From Candidatus Pacearchaeota archaeon (GTDB taxonomy: Archaea; Nanobdellota; Nanobdellia; Pacearchaeales; GW2011-AR1), in assembly GCA_016176815.1 (NCBI GenBank), contig JACOWL010000018.1:1-28638 (forward strand): a DNA stretch of 28,638 nucleotides, given 5' to 3'. The notes under the pieces are model-generated. The model did no database searches. It was given only the letters and a program-made list of their open reading frames with translations, and was not told the DNA's origin. A program made the position numbers and the translations under genes. Below, in pieces: positions 1 to 8,194 of this stretch (position 1 is its first letter; each line of letters starts with the position of its first letter).

Positions 1-153
1 GGATGCGAAGATAAATCTCCTGTATCAATCCTCTGTTCATCAAAAACAAAACTTCCTTTGGAAAATAAATACGGAATTATTTTAACTATAATCGCGATAA
101 TTGGAATTTATTCTTTTTGGTTTTTTAGAAGAAAAAATAAAATTTTAAAATAG
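1..153 (+). CDS. C-terminal end of a membrane-anchored protein (partial)
   Basis: An open frame enters from the left edge and stops at TAG (151-153). The 50 visible residues contain a short polar and cysteine-containing stretch, then a hydrophobic segment of about 18 residues (KYGIILTIIAIIGIYSFWFF), then a basic tail ending RRKNKILK. This is the pattern of a protein exposed outside the cell and anchored by one C-terminal membrane helix with a positively charged cytosolic tail. The family cannot be named because the rest lies outside the window. The frame is open to the edge, so the start is missing. Confidence 0.55.
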   Translation, partial: GCEDKSPVSILCSSKTKLPLENKYGIILTIIAIIGIYSFWFFRRKNKILK

Positions 154-477
154 GTTTTGTTGAAAAAGTTTGTATGTTTTGTTCTGGAAAATAAAAGATT
201 GAATGCAAAAATTACAATAAAAATATTATATTAAAATGCCTGCTCGAGCTTTATGAAGTCGTTATTGATTTAAAATGTTTGCCGCTTCCCAAAACTCTCG
301 GCTCCGCAGAAATTAGGAAAATCGTCATCACAGTAAAGTTCAGGAAATTGTTAAAAATCATCTGTTATGCATAAAATCTTTTCTAAATTCGAGTTGCCTT
401 GCAACGAGCTATTTTAATATTTAAAAAAAGTGTAATTAGTTCAAAACTTACCTGATCACCAATTTTAAAACAAAAAC
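154..477. other. Intergenic region, no gene seen
   Basis: No convincing coding frame. It is AT-rich, with a more GC-rich patch at about 240-310. It holds a short hairpin at 391-410 (GTTGC, loop CTT, GCAAC) followed by CGAGCTATTT. A related hairpin with swapped arms occurs at 8721-8740. The right end leads into the TATA box of the next transcription unit. Confidence 0.5.
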
Positions 478-486
478 ATATTTATA
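478..486 (+). promoter_or_regulatory. Archaeal TATA box for the leader ORF and OapC-like gene
   Basis: ATATTTATA lies 22-30 nt upstream of the ATG at 508. That is the usual archaeal distance from TATA box to a start site coinciding with a leaderless ATG. Transcription would therefore begin at or next to the leader ORF. Confidence 0.5.
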
Positions 487-507
487 CCTTAATTTATTTT
501 ATTCTCT

Positions 508-564
508 ATGCCTACGACAACCCATAATTTACAAATTAATAAAATAAAATTGGAGGTAACCTAA
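508..564 (+). CDS. Possible 18-residue leader peptide
   Basis: ATG at 508 opens an 18-codon ORF (MPTTTHNLQINKIKLEVT) that ends with TAA at 562-564, one base before the inferred ATC start of the next gene. It contains the GGAGGT at 552-557 that would serve that gene. The ATG sits at the expected transcription start for the TATA box at 478-486, so it could be translated leaderlessly and re-initiation could feed the next gene. Whether the peptide matters is unknown; this is a positional inference. Confidence 0.35.
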   Translation: MPTTTHNLQINKIKLEVT

Positions 565-565
565 A

Positions 566-976
566 ATCCCTCATCAGTGCGTAAAATGCTCAAGAATTAT
601 TCCTGCCGGAAGCGAAGAATTATTAAATGGATGCGAGAACTGCAAAGGAAAATTCTTTTTTTATATTAAGCAGGAACAATTTGAAAAAATAAAAAACACC
701 GCTCTTCTTGAACTTCCTGAAGATGAAAAAGAAGCTGTGGAATTTGATATAAGAGAAATGGTTGGAATAACAGACGAAGAAACGCCTGTAATCCTTGACC
801 TTGAATCAATAAGAGCAGTCGGTTCAGGAAAATTTGAAATTGATGTTGTAAATTTATTTAATAAAAAAAGGCCGTTAATATATAAAATTGAAGAAGGAAA
901 ATATCTTATTGATTTGGCAACTACGCTGAAAAATAGTGTGAAAGGAATGAGGGAAATTAAAAAACCTAAAAAGTAA
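566..976 (+). CDS. OapC-like (DUF2072) zinc-ribbon protein with apparent ATC start
   Basis: The frame upstream of the GTG at 737 stays open back to a TAA at 557-559. It encodes a zinc ribbon beginning PHQCVKCSRIIPAGSEELLN, with a second Cys pair in GCENC and then KFFFYIK. This matches the conserved start (MPHQCxxC) of archaeal zinc-ribbon proteins of the DUF2072/OapC type. The natural start position reads ATC (566-568) instead of ATG, with a strong GGAGGT ten bases before it. No in-frame ATG, GTG or TTG exists before the cysteines. From the ATC the product is 136 residues. The C-terminal part (about residue 58 on) is a compact alpha/beta region with a basic tail. OapC was named from an origin-associated archaeal protein; its role here is not established. 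A sequencing error of ATG to ATC is the alternative. Confidence 0.6.
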   Translation: MPHQCVKCSRIIPAGSEELLNGCENCKGKFFFYIKQEQFEKIKNTALLELPEDEKEAVEFDIREMVGITDEETPVILDLESIRAVGSGKFEIDVVNLFNKKRPLIYKIEEGKYLIDLATTLKNSVKGMREIKKPKK

Positions 977-1020
977 AAAATTTTTGATATCTTTATAAAT
1001 CTCTCTTCTTTATTTTATTT

Positions 1021-2304
1021 ATGAGCAAAAAAGTTGATGATATTTTAAAAGAAGTTCTGGCAAGAGTAGAGCCGTCAAAAGAAGATTTAAAAAAAATTAA
1101 GAAATCATTAAGCCAGTTCAAAGAAAAAGTTGAAAAACAAATAAAGAGGCATAAATTAGACGCTGTTATTTTTGAAGGCGGAAGTTTTGCAAAAAAGACA
1201 ATGATTAAAAAAGACAGCTACGATATTGATATTTTTATAAGATTTGATGAAAAATATAAAAAAGAAAATATTTCTGAATTAACTGGAAAATTATTTAATG
1301 AAATAAAAAATATTTCAATAATCCACGGTTCAAGAGATTATTTTCAGATTAAAAGTTCACAAAACTTTTTTATTGAAGTAATTCCTGTAATAAAAGTCAA
1401 TAATCCTAAAAAAGCGGAAAACATTACTGATTTGTCTTATTCACATGTTAAGTATATTAATAAAAAAATAAAAAACCCAAAAATTCTGGACGAAATTAAA
1501 ATTGCAAAAGCATTTTGCTATGCAGCAAAAACTTACGGCGCTGAATCTTATATAAATGGATTTTCCGGATATTCTCTTGAGTTATTGATTTATTATTATA
1601 AAAGTTTTTTAAACTTCATAAAGGCTATTGCAAGACACAATCAGGGCAAAATAATCATAGACATAGAAAAATATTACAAAAATAAAAATGATGTTTTGTT
1701 GGATATGAATAGCTCTAAACTAGGCTCTCCAATAATTCTTATTGATCCGACTTATAAACAAAGAAACGCCCTCGCTGCCTTGTCAGAAGAGACTTTTAAG
1801 AGATTCAGACAGGCATCAAAAAAATTCTTGAAAAATCCCTCAATAAAAGATTTTGAGATGAAGAAAATTGATTTAGAAAAAATAAAAAAAGAAGCTTTAA
1901 ATAAAAAAAATGAATTTATTTTGCTTGGATTAAAAACTCAAAAACCTGCCGGTGCTGTTGCAGGAAGCAAATTATTAAAATTTTATAACCATCTGGAAAA
2001 TGAAATTAAAAGATTTTACGAAATAAAAAATAAAGGATTTGATTATAATCAAGGAAATTGCGCTGAATGTTTTTTTTCTGCAAGAAAGAAAAAGGAAATT
2101 ATCATTGAAGGTCCTTTCATTAAGGACAAAAATAACATAAAAAAATTTAAGAAACTGCATAAAAAAACTTTTTACAAATCAAATAAAATTTATGCGCATG
2201 AAAAGATTAATTTTACTTTAAAAAAATTTATTGAAGATTGGAAAAAGAAATATCAAAGAAAAATTAACGAGATGAGCATTAGCGGGCTGAAGGTTGTTGA
2301 ATGA
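1021..2304 (+). CDS. cca: Archaeal (class I) CCA-adding tRNA nucleotidyltransferase
   Basis: Adds or repairs the 3' CCA of tRNAs, using CTP and ATP without a nucleic acid template. The nucleotidyltransferase signature is clear: GGSFAKKT at residues 53-60, then D68 and D70 in YDIDIF, the metal-binding carboxylates. The tRNA nucleotidyltransferase middle domain follows (GFSGYSLELLIYYY near 181-194), then a lysine-rich C-terminal domain. At 427 residues it is close to the usual archaeal length. A TATA-like CTTTATAAATC about 27 nt upstream points to a leaderless message. The tRNA-Asn in this window does not encode CCA, consistent with need for this enzyme. Confidence 0.93.
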   Translation: MSKKVDDILKEVLARVEPSKEDLKKIKKSLSQFKEKVEKQIKRHKLDAVIFEGGSFAKKTMIKKDSYDIDIFIRFDEKYKKENISELTGKLFNEIKNISIIHGSRDYFQIKSSQNFFIEVIPVIKVNNPKKAENITDLSYSHVKYINKKIKNPKILDEIKIAKAFCYAAKTYGAESYINGFSGYSLELLIYYYKSFLNFIKAIARHNQGKIIIDIEKYYKNKNDVLLDMNSSKLGSPIILIDPTYKQRNALAALSEETFKRFRQASKKFLKNPSIKDFEMKKIDLEKIKKEALNKKNEFILLGLKTQKPAGAVAGSKLLKFYNHLENEIKRFYEIKNKGFDYNQGNCAECFFSARKKKEIIIEGPFIKDKNNIKKFKKLHKKTFYKSNKIYAHEKINFTLKKFIEDWKKKYQRKINEMSISGLKVVE

Positions 2305-2319
2305 TTTGTGATTGATTAA

Positions 2320-4443
2320 CTATCCAACTCCGCTCAACACAACAGAACTTAATACAAATAATATAAACGTTGAAATCAGTGCGGTAATAAAAAACAATCC
2401 AATTCCTTTGCTTAAATTATTTGCGATTTTATTTGTTCTCTGCAATTTATCATCTCCGGAATCAATTGTAACTAAAGTTCCGGTTAAAATAAAAATTATT
2501 TGAATTAAATAAATTCCGATTGCAATTTGCAAATAATAAGGAGGAATGACCTGCGTTAAATCAAAAATATTAGTTAAATTGCTTACTCCTCCAAGTTCTG
2601 CGCCCCCTTCTAATTGCGCGAGATTTAACTGATTTAAGATAGAGGTAATCATTGCCGCCAACCCGACGACAATTCCGGAAAGCAGCGGCGCCAAGAAAGT
2701 CATATTGCTTTTCATGCTTGAAATATTTTCTGCAAGCAAATCTTTTAATCTTTGCGTGATTTTCCCAATATTTTTAACATATTCTGAAATGCTCATTAAA
2801 GCAATTGCCGCAATCTTCAAACCTTTTTTGCTTGATTCAATTAAAATTTTCATGCTTGTTGCAATTAGCTCAGAAGGATAATAAATTAAAGCTCCGGTGC
2901 GTGGATTAAAAATTGCTTTATCAACATCCATTCCTCCCTGTTTAATATTGTAGTTGACTTTTTTAAAAAAATCTTCAGTTACAAGCCCTCTTGAAGATTC
3001 TGCAACTCTTCCAAATGCAAGTTCAGGGGGCATGCCATTGCCGAGCCTGTTTCCTAATTGAAATAAAGAATTATTAAACTCGTTTTCTAATTGAACTGTT
3101 TTATCTCTTTCTTTAATTAAGTTTTTTGTTTTTGCGCGGTAAGAAATTGAAAAAAATAATGCAACACTCAACGGAATAAACATTCCCAAGAATAAAGCTC
3201 CGATGCCAAAGGGTCCTTTTCCGTCTTTAAAATCAAAAAAATTCACATTTTCTCCGAAGAATCCCAAGCCAATCTGACCGAAAGTAAAATCAGGAATAAT
3301 TCCTATCTGAACTAATAAAGGAAACAGACCAATAATAAACAAAGGCAGACAAATTAAAAAAGCTTTAGTGTAATGGCTTTTATCTGTATATTCCGAATAT
3401 AAAGGATTTTTTTCTAATAATTTAGATTCTCCGTGGCCCCCCGGACGCATCAGCATAATTTTATCCAGCATAAAAAATGCAATAAAAGGAATTAATAAAT
3501 TGTAAAGAATAAAAACATGAGATGCTTTTATCAATCCTCCAACCATCGCAGAGGCCAGAGGAATTAAAGCAATTCCCAAAACAGGAAGCATAACTGCAAG
3601 CATATAAACATTTGTCAAAGGAGCGCTGACCTCGTGGCTGAATTTAAGCATTTTATCATAAATTCCGTCGAGAACAACCTGCAGAGATTTTTCTAAAGTC
3701 TGAATTCTTCTTGCTTCATCAGGCTCAAATAAACTGCTCTCAATTAAATGAAATGATTCTACAAATTCAACAGAATAATCTCTCCAGCTTTCAAGATAAT
3801 TATCCAGGCTCTCTTTAATAGTTGAAAACTTCCCAATTTCCACATTATAAAATATTTTTTTAAAATCCAGTGAAAGAGGATACTGTAGATTTTTTGAAGC
3901 AAAATCAATCGCTTTTTCCAGATTAGAAGTGTGCCTCATATATACTACTACATAAAGTATTGCAGGAACCATCTGCGAACTTGCTTTTAGTCTCCATTTA
4001 TTTGCCAGTCTTTGAGGATAGCCGTTGATATAATAAAATAAAAATACTGCGGCAAAAATTGTTAAAATAAAAAACAAAAACGGAAAATTTCCGGTGATTA
4101 ACAAATTAGCTGTAGAAAATAACAACCCAAAAAAGAAAATTGCAATAAAAACCATTACTCCCAAACCAAGAGCCTGCCAGGGCTCAATGTCTAAATGAGC
4201 AATATCAAGTTGTTTTTTTATTTTGACAGAATCTTTTTCAGAAACTTTTAATTTTATTATATTGCCCAAACTTTTGCACCATTTTTCATATTTGGAAAGT
4301 TCAGGCGCCATTTCCTGTTTAAAAGAAGCATAAGCGGAAGTATATCCTCCGGCCACGGCAGGCTCGGAACCTACTTTCCCCTCAATTTTTGCCCCATATT
4401 TTCTAAGAATATCTTTTACATCTGGTTTTTTGTATTCCGGCAT
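2320..4443 (-). CDS. TadC/ArlJ-like type IV pilus/archaellum assembly membrane protein
   Basis: A 707-residue integral membrane protein with the layout of the archaeal ArlJ/TadC (T2SSF) family. It has a cytosolic N-terminal domain of about 90 residues, paired membrane helices, a first cytosolic T2SSF helical domain (about 155-265), a membrane block around 275-330 and 360-430, a second T2SSF domain (about 455-580), and terminal membrane helices. Such proteins form the membrane platform on which a secretion ATPase assembles pilin-like filaments. No ATPase, prepilin peptidase or pilin lies in the window, so the machine served is unknown. It converges with cca with only 15 bp between the stops. 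Confidence 0.8.
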   Translation of the reverse strand: MPEYKKPDVKDILRKYGAKIEGKVGSEPAVAGGYTSAYASFKQEMAPELSKYEKWCKSLGNIIKLKVSEKDSVKIKKQLDIAHLDIEPWQALGLGVMVFIAIFFFGLLFSTANLLITGNFPFLFFILTIFAAVFLFYYINGYPQRLANKWRLKASSQMVPAILYVVVYMRHTSNLEKAIDFASKNLQYPLSLDFKKIFYNVEIGKFSTIKESLDNYLESWRDYSVEFVESFHLIESSLFEPDEARRIQTLEKSLQVVLDGIYDKMLKFSHEVSAPLTNVYMLAVMLPVLGIALIPLASAMVGGLIKASHVFILYNLLIPFIAFFMLDKIMLMRPGGHGESKLLEKNPLYSEYTDKSHYTKAFLICLPLFIIGLFPLLVQIGIIPDFTFGQIGLGFFGENVNFFDFKDGKGPFGIGALFLGMFIPLSVALFFSISYRAKTKNLIKERDKTVQLENEFNNSLFQLGNRLGNGMPPELAFGRVAESSRGLVTEDFFKKVNYNIKQGGMDVDKAIFNPRTGALIYYPSELIATSMKILIESSKKGLKIAAIALMSISEYVKNIGKITQRLKDLLAENISSMKSNMTFLAPLLSGIVVGLAAMITSILNQLNLAQLEGGAELGGVSNLTNIFDLTQVIPPYYLQIAIGIYLIQIIFILTGTLVTIDSGDDKLQRTNKIANNLSKGIGLFFITALISTFILFVLSSVVLSGVG

Positions 4444-4560
4444 TTTTCACCTCAATTATAAATTAATAGAAGGAAAAAACATTAATAAATCTTTTCTATT
4501 GAAAAGGTTTTGAATTCGTAACTTTTTTTTGGCTCGGCTATCAAATAATTAGGGGCGGGT

Positions 4561-4578
4561 GCTTGCCTTTAGGCAAGC
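4561..4578. repeat. Short perfect hairpin
   Basis: GCTTGCCT and AGGCAAGC flank a two-base TT centre, giving an 8-bp perfect stem in an otherwise AT-rich gap between two minus-strand genes. It is embedded in a small GC-rich patch (ggggcgggt before, tagcggg after) that resembles other GC-rich insertions in this window. Function unknown. Confidence 0.45.
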
Positions 4579-4662
4579 TTTAGCGGGAATTTGAATTCAA
4601 AACAGAAACAAAAAAGAGATTTTCAACAGAGCAGAAAATAAATCAATAAAAAATAAAAAAGT

Positions 4663-4681
4663 CCAGGAACAAAGTTCCCGG
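4663..4681 (-). terminator. Hairpin-plus-U-run terminator candidate
   Basis: Read on the minus strand, CCGGGAAC, loop TTT, GTTCCTGG forms a stem with one mismatch. It is followed by A, C and then a T-rich tract. It lies 32 bp beyond the stop of the secreted coiled-coil gene, in the right place to end its transcript. Archaea mostly terminate at U-tracts, so the hairpin may act instead in RNA stability. Confidence 0.45.
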
Positions 4682-4712
4682 CTTTAGGAAAAAAATAAAA
4701 TTTTTTAAATAA

Positions 4713-5558
4713 TTAATTCAAAGCTATAACTCCACCATCATCTGAACCAGATTCAATTTTTATTTCTGTTCTAATTTCTCCATCGGCAGTTTTTAATTCA
4801 AATTTCTGTATAAGCTCCCCATCTTCTTTTAACTCTGCTTCAATTTTGCTTTTAAATTCTTCTGCTCTTAGCTGTCTTTTTTCATCTAAAGAATTTTCAA
4901 AAGTTTCTAATTTTACTCTGATTTGCTCTTCAGTTAATTCTGGAGCAATAACAAGAAGTCTGGCAATTAAATTTTCCTGAAGCGCTTCAATCTCAGAAAT
5001 TTTTTGACTTACTTTTTCATTTATATTTCCAAAAACTTCTGTTAAATGAGCCAATTGCTCTTCATTCATTTTTTCAGATTGTCTTGCTAAAATTACTGCA
5101 TGAACTTCTGCAGATTTGGCTTGATGGCTTTCAAGTCTGTATTTCATAACAACAGTTTGTTTTAAAGCATGAATAACTTCTTCTTTGTCTCCGTCAACAG
5201 CAATTTCATTAAAATCTTCAGAAGCGCTGTCTAATGCATTTTTATATTCTTCTGCAAGCTCTTTTGCTTTTTCAGGATGCTCTTTTGCTGTTTCTTTAAG
5301 TTTATGCATTTTTTTAGCGGCAATTTTTGTTTTGATTTCCGCTCTTTTTTCTGAATTTCTTGCGAAAACAGCTCTTACTTTGTCTCCAAAGATTCCTGAA
5401 GAAGTTTCTACATTATCATCAGCAACAGCAGAAGCAATTTCCGCAGTTGAGAGACCTGCATCAGCAGAAGCATCATCTTCATGAGCTAAAACAAAAGTTC
5501 CCATTACAGATAACATTAACACGGACATTAAAAATACTGACATTATTTTTGTTTTCAT
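4713..5558 (-). CDS. Secreted alpha-helical coiled-coil protein (DUF5667-like)
   Basis: From the ATG at 5558 the 281-residue product begins with a signal peptide (MKTKIMSVFLMSVLMLSVMG, then TFVLAHED). The mature part is mostly charged helix rich in Glu, Lys and Ala, resembling secreted DUF5667-type proteins of DPANN archaea; this family call is tentative. I chose 5558 because it starts the signal peptide and has GGAGG eleven bases upstream. An in-frame extension runs back to ATG codons at 5684 and 5699, and the 5684 ATG is about 26 nt below a TATA-like ATTAAATA. If translated, the extension would bury the signal peptide, so I read 5559-5684 as leader RNA. Next upstream is a membrane-tethered HTH protein on the same strand. 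Confidence 0.65.
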   Translation of the reverse strand: MKTKIMSVFLMSVLMLSVMGTFVLAHEDDASADAGLSTAEIASAVADDNVETSSGIFGDKVRAVFARNSEKRAEIKTKIAAKKMHKLKETAKEHPEKAKELAEEYKNALDSASEDFNEIAVDGDKEEVIHALKQTVVMKYRLESHQAKSAEVHAVILARQSEKMNEEQLAHLTEVFGNINEKVSQKISEIEALQENLIARLLVIAPELTEEQIRVKLETFENSLDEKRQLRAEEFKSKIEAELKEDGELIQKFELKTADGEIRTEIKIESGSDDGGVIALN

Positions 5559-5586
5559 TTTTATTTTATTTGACCTCCTTTCATTT

Positions 5587-5605
5587 GGCAAACATTTTGT
5601 TTGCC
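5587..5605. promoter_or_regulatory. Perfect palindrome in the leader of the secreted coiled-coil gene
   Basis: GGCAAAC, a 5-base ATTTT centre, and GTTTGCC form a perfect 7-bp inverted repeat just upstream of the GGAGG of the gene starting at 5558. A second inverted repeat, CCTG and CAGG around 5656-5669, lies further up the same leader. Either an operator or an RNA hairpin controlling access to the ribosome site would fit. Confidence 0.4.
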
Positions 5606-5750
5606 GTTTGACAAGTGATTGGAAATTTTTAATTTCCTTATACTTATCTATTAAATCCTGTGAAACAGGAATTGTTTTTTTCATAATAATCTTAGACATA
5701 AAAACTATTTAATACATTCGTGAAACTTCCCGTTAACAAGATGAAACTGC

Positions 5751-6611
5751 CTATTTTTTCAAAATTCTTATTTTATTTTCATTTCCATACGGAATCTTTT
5801 TAATAATTTCTTTCTGCTCCAAGCTCCTTAATTTCCTGCTTAATTTGACTTTAGTTATTCCTACATCTCTAAGAATTTCTTTTGTCCAAGCCTCATTATC
5901 TCTCTTTCCTAAAAGATATTCTACAATTTTTTTCTCATCTTCAAATAAATTTTTAGTTAAAACTTCTTTTTTAATTTCTTTAAATCTTTTTTTCCCAATT
6001 TTTTCCTTTATTTTTTCAATTTTCTTTTTAAAAATTTTTCTTTGAAAGATCAGATATAAAACAAAAAACAGAAAAATAATCAAGATTATAGAATACCAAA
6101 TAAAATTTTTGCTTTTTAAAAATTCATAATCTACAATAATCTGCTTTTGATTATAATTGTTCCATTCTAAAATAATGCTTCTTCCATCACTTGATATTAA
6201 GTCTGATTCAGGAAAAACCAATCCATCTTCTAATAAGACAGCGGATTCCGGAATAACTAGTCTGACATTTTGGATTTCATTTAAGTAATTTCTAGAAGTA
6301 AAAGAATATCTGTCTTTTGATTTGTCAACCATTGATTGGGTAATATACCTGATAGAAAGATTATCAGTTGAATTAATTTTGATTAAAAAAAAATTGTCAG
6401 CTTCTTCTAATTGATATTCTGAATTTATTTCAAGAGCAGAAAAATCTTTAGGCAATCGCAATTCTAAATCAGAAACTGAATCAAAATAATGCTTAACTAA
6501 AACTTTTTCATTATAAATATAATAATTTGTTTCTATATTTGCTGCGCTGACTAAACTAATTAAACTCAAAAAAAATAATGCAAAAGCTAAAAAAACAAAA
6601 TGTTTTTTCAC
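5751..6611 (-). CDS. Membrane-tethered winged-helix protein with extracellular domain
   Basis: Signal peptide at residues 1-23 (FVFLAFALFFLSLISLVSA), an extracellular beta-rich domain of about 145 residues, a transmembrane helix at about 171-189, a basic linker (KKKIEKIKEKIGKKRF) and a C-terminal winged-helix domain from about 222 to 284 (ILRDVGITKVKLSRKLRSLEQ looks like helix-turn-helix). This is the arrangement of an archaeal transmembrane transcription regulator that senses outside the cell and binds DNA inside. The adjacent downstream gene encodes a secreted protein with palindromes in its leader, a plausible target. The link is inference. Confidence 0.65.
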   Translation of the reverse strand: MKKHFVFLAFALFFLSLISLVSAANIETNYYIYNEKVLVKHYFDSVSDLELRLPKDFSALEINSEYQLEEADNFFLIKINSTDNLSIRYITQSMVDKSKDRYSFTSRNYLNEIQNVRLVIPESAVLLEDGLVFPESDLISSDGRSIILEWNNYNQKQIIVDYEFLKSKNFIWYSIILIIFLFFVLYLIFQRKIFKKKIEKIKEKIGKKRFKEIKKEVLTKNLFEDEKKIVEYLLGKRDNEAWTKEILRDVGITKVKLSRKLRSLEQKEIIKKIPYGNENKIRILKK

Positions 6612-6771
6612 AGATTTAAGTGCAAAATGGAATTAATAAAATTATCTGAATCTTAACAAATTTGAATTTTCAAAAATTTAGAAGTTCATAAGATTTATAA
6701 AACAAGATTACGTAAAATAAATAAGAAATTCGCGTAAACTCTAATTAAATAAATGGAGGTTAAAAATAAAA

Positions 6772-6918
6772 ATGACAAAAGGATATTGCGTAAAGTGCAA
6801 AAAAATGGTTGATATGAAAGACGGAAAAGAGAGCAAGACAAAAAAAGGCACAAAAATCGCAAAAGGAAAATGCCCTAATTGCGGAATAACTGTCTGCAGA
6901 ATGGGCGGACTTAACTAA
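6772..6918 (+). CDS. Small zinc-ribbon protein (DUF5679-like)
   Basis: A 48-residue protein, MTKGYCVKCKKMVDMKDGKE then a basic stretch and CPNCGITVCRMGG. The two CxxC pairs form a compact zinc ribbon. The pattern matches the short DUF5679-type proteins common in DPANN archaea. GGAGGT lies 12 bases before the ATG and a TATA-like TTTATAAAA lies about 70 bases upstream. The role is unknown; nucleic-acid or ribosome binding would be typical of such ribbons. Confidence 0.8.
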   Translation: MTKGYCVKCKKMVDMKDGKESKTKKGTKIAKGKCPNCGITVCRMGGLN

Positions 6919-6952
6919 TTAAAAGGTTGTATTAACGCTTTTATTTTCATTT

Positions 6953-7249
6953 ATGTTAGTAAATATTATAAAATCATATAGAAATATTGTAGCAATTTGT
7001 GATTCTGAATTATTGGGAAAATGTTTTGAAGAAGATATTTTTCAGTTAGATATTAAAGAAAGTTTTTATATGGGGGAACAAAAAACAGAGCAGGAAGTCA
7101 TTCAAATAATTCTTGATATGAAAAGCGAGGACGCGACATTTAATATTGCTGGGGAAAAATCTGTTCAAGCAGCGATTAAAGCGGGATTAATTTCTGAAGA
7201 TTCTGTAAGAAAAATTCAGGGTGTGCCGTTTGTTTTAGTGTTGATGTAA
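6953..7249 (+). CDS. DUF424 family protein
   Basis: 98 residues in the order typical of archaeal DUF424 proteins: an ICDSELLGKCFEE segment near the N-terminus, FYMGEQKTEQE in the middle, then FNIAGEKSVQAAIKAGLI and an ending around IQGVPFVLVLM. The family is small, widespread in archaea and of uncertain function. The gene lies 34 bp downstream of the zinc-ribbon gene, near aIF1A and the KH protein in a translation-related neighbourhood. The RBS is not obvious, so leaderless or coupled translation is likely. Confidence 0.75.
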   Translation: MLVNIIKSYRNIVAICDSELLGKCFEEDIFQLDIKESFYMGEQKTEQEVIQIILDMKSEDATFNIAGEKSVQAAIKAGLISEDSVRKIQGVPFVLVLM

Positions 7250-7329
7250 ATTTTAATAAAAATCTTTAATTTTCTGGGAATTGATGCAAACAAAGAAAGA
7301 TATAAAAAGTTTAAGAGTCTTTTTTTATT

Positions 7330-7803
7330 ATGTCTTATATAGAGCCAGTTGATTTACTCCCGCGACAAGGATATACTTCAGCAGTTATGGTAAATTTTCT
7401 GGAAAAAGTTTGTTTAAAAGGAGAGATAAAAAAAAGTGAACTATTCCCAAAAGGAGTTCTTCAAACAGTTAATGAGCTTTTTAGTGATGCGCTTAGTGGA
7501 TTAAGAAGTGAGTTACCAATTCCAAAACATCTAACTAGCAGTTTATTAGTAATAGACTTAGTCCTTGAGTCAGAAGCTTTACAATATAGGACAAAAGATG
7601 AGGAATTGAGAGTCCAACAGATAATAAATGACTATGCTGTTTTTAATAGAACTTTAAGCGAGCCAAGATCATTAAATAAAAAAGATAAAGAATTAGCAGG
7701 AAAAATGTTTGGATTCTTTAAGGTTTTGCATAATTTGACAGATTCAGCACAATATGTAAGCACTTTATACGGCAAAAAAAGCAAATATACTTATTCATTA
7801 TAA
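7330..7803 (+). CDS. Uncharacterised 157-residue protein
   Basis: Not recognised. The translation is largely helical, without signal peptide, membrane helix or cysteine motif. It begins MSYIEPVDLLPRQGYTSAVM and ends with a short basic tail. An AAAAAGTTTAAGAG element about 25 nt upstream of the ATG could be a weak TATA box, suggesting a leaderless transcript. It lies between DUF424 and aIF1A on the same strand with 80 and 58 bp gaps. Confidence 0.6.
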   Translation: MSYIEPVDLLPRQGYTSAVMVNFLEKVCLKGEIKKSELFPKGVLQTVNELFSDALSGLRSELPIPKHLTSSLLVIDLVLESEALQYRTKDEELRVQQIINDYAVFNRTLSEPRSLNKKDKELAGKMFGFFKVLHNLTDSAQYVSTLYGKKSKYTYSL

Positions 7804-7861
7804 AACAACTTAAACATAAATATAATGTAAATTTTATAAACCACTTTATTATTCTTATATC

Positions 7862-8194
7862 ATGGATTACAAAAATAAATCAAAACATCAGGAAGAGCCG
7901 CCGCAAATAATAACCCGCGCTCCAATTCCAAAAGGCAGAGAAGTAATTGGAATTATAGAACAAAGATACGGAGGAAATAAAATGAAAGTAAATTGCCTTG
8001 ATGGAAAAGAGAGAAATTGCAGAGTTCCGGGGAGATTAAAAAGAAAACTTTGGTTAAGGCCAAATGACGTCGTGATTATTGAGCCTTGGGAGTTGGATAA
8101 TGAAAAGGGAGATGTCATCTTAAAATATCATTCAAACCAGATTGAATGGCTGAAAAGAAACGGCTTTCTAAAAACCGAAGAAAAAGAATTTTAA
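7862..8194 (+). CDS. eif1A: Translation initiation factor aIF1A
   Basis: Archaeal homologue of eIF1A, which binds the A site of the small ribosomal subunit and promotes scanning or start selection. The 110-residue protein has the OB-fold core: EVIGIIEQRYGGNKMKVNC, then DGKERNCRVPGRLKRKLWLR and NDVVIIEPWEL. A charged N-terminal tail and a C-terminal helix (IEWLKRNGFL) complete it. Length and motifs match the family. A TATA-like TTTATAAACC lies about 28 nt upstream, suggesting a leaderless start. It overlaps the stop of the opposing gene by 4 bp. Confidence 0.95.
   Translation: MDYKNKSKHQEEPPQIITRAPIPKGREVIGIIEQRYGGNKMKVNCLDGKERNCRVPGRLKRKLWLRPNDVVIIEPWELDNEKGDVILKYHSNQIEWLKRNGFLKTEEKEF

Noticed and set aside
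5559..5699. N-terminal extension of the secreted coiled-coil protein from ATG 5699 or 5684
   Set aside because: It would place 42-47 polar residues before a good signal peptide, and it contains the inverted repeats and the GGAGG of the start at 5558. Treated as leader RNA, though 5684 fits a leaderless start by position.
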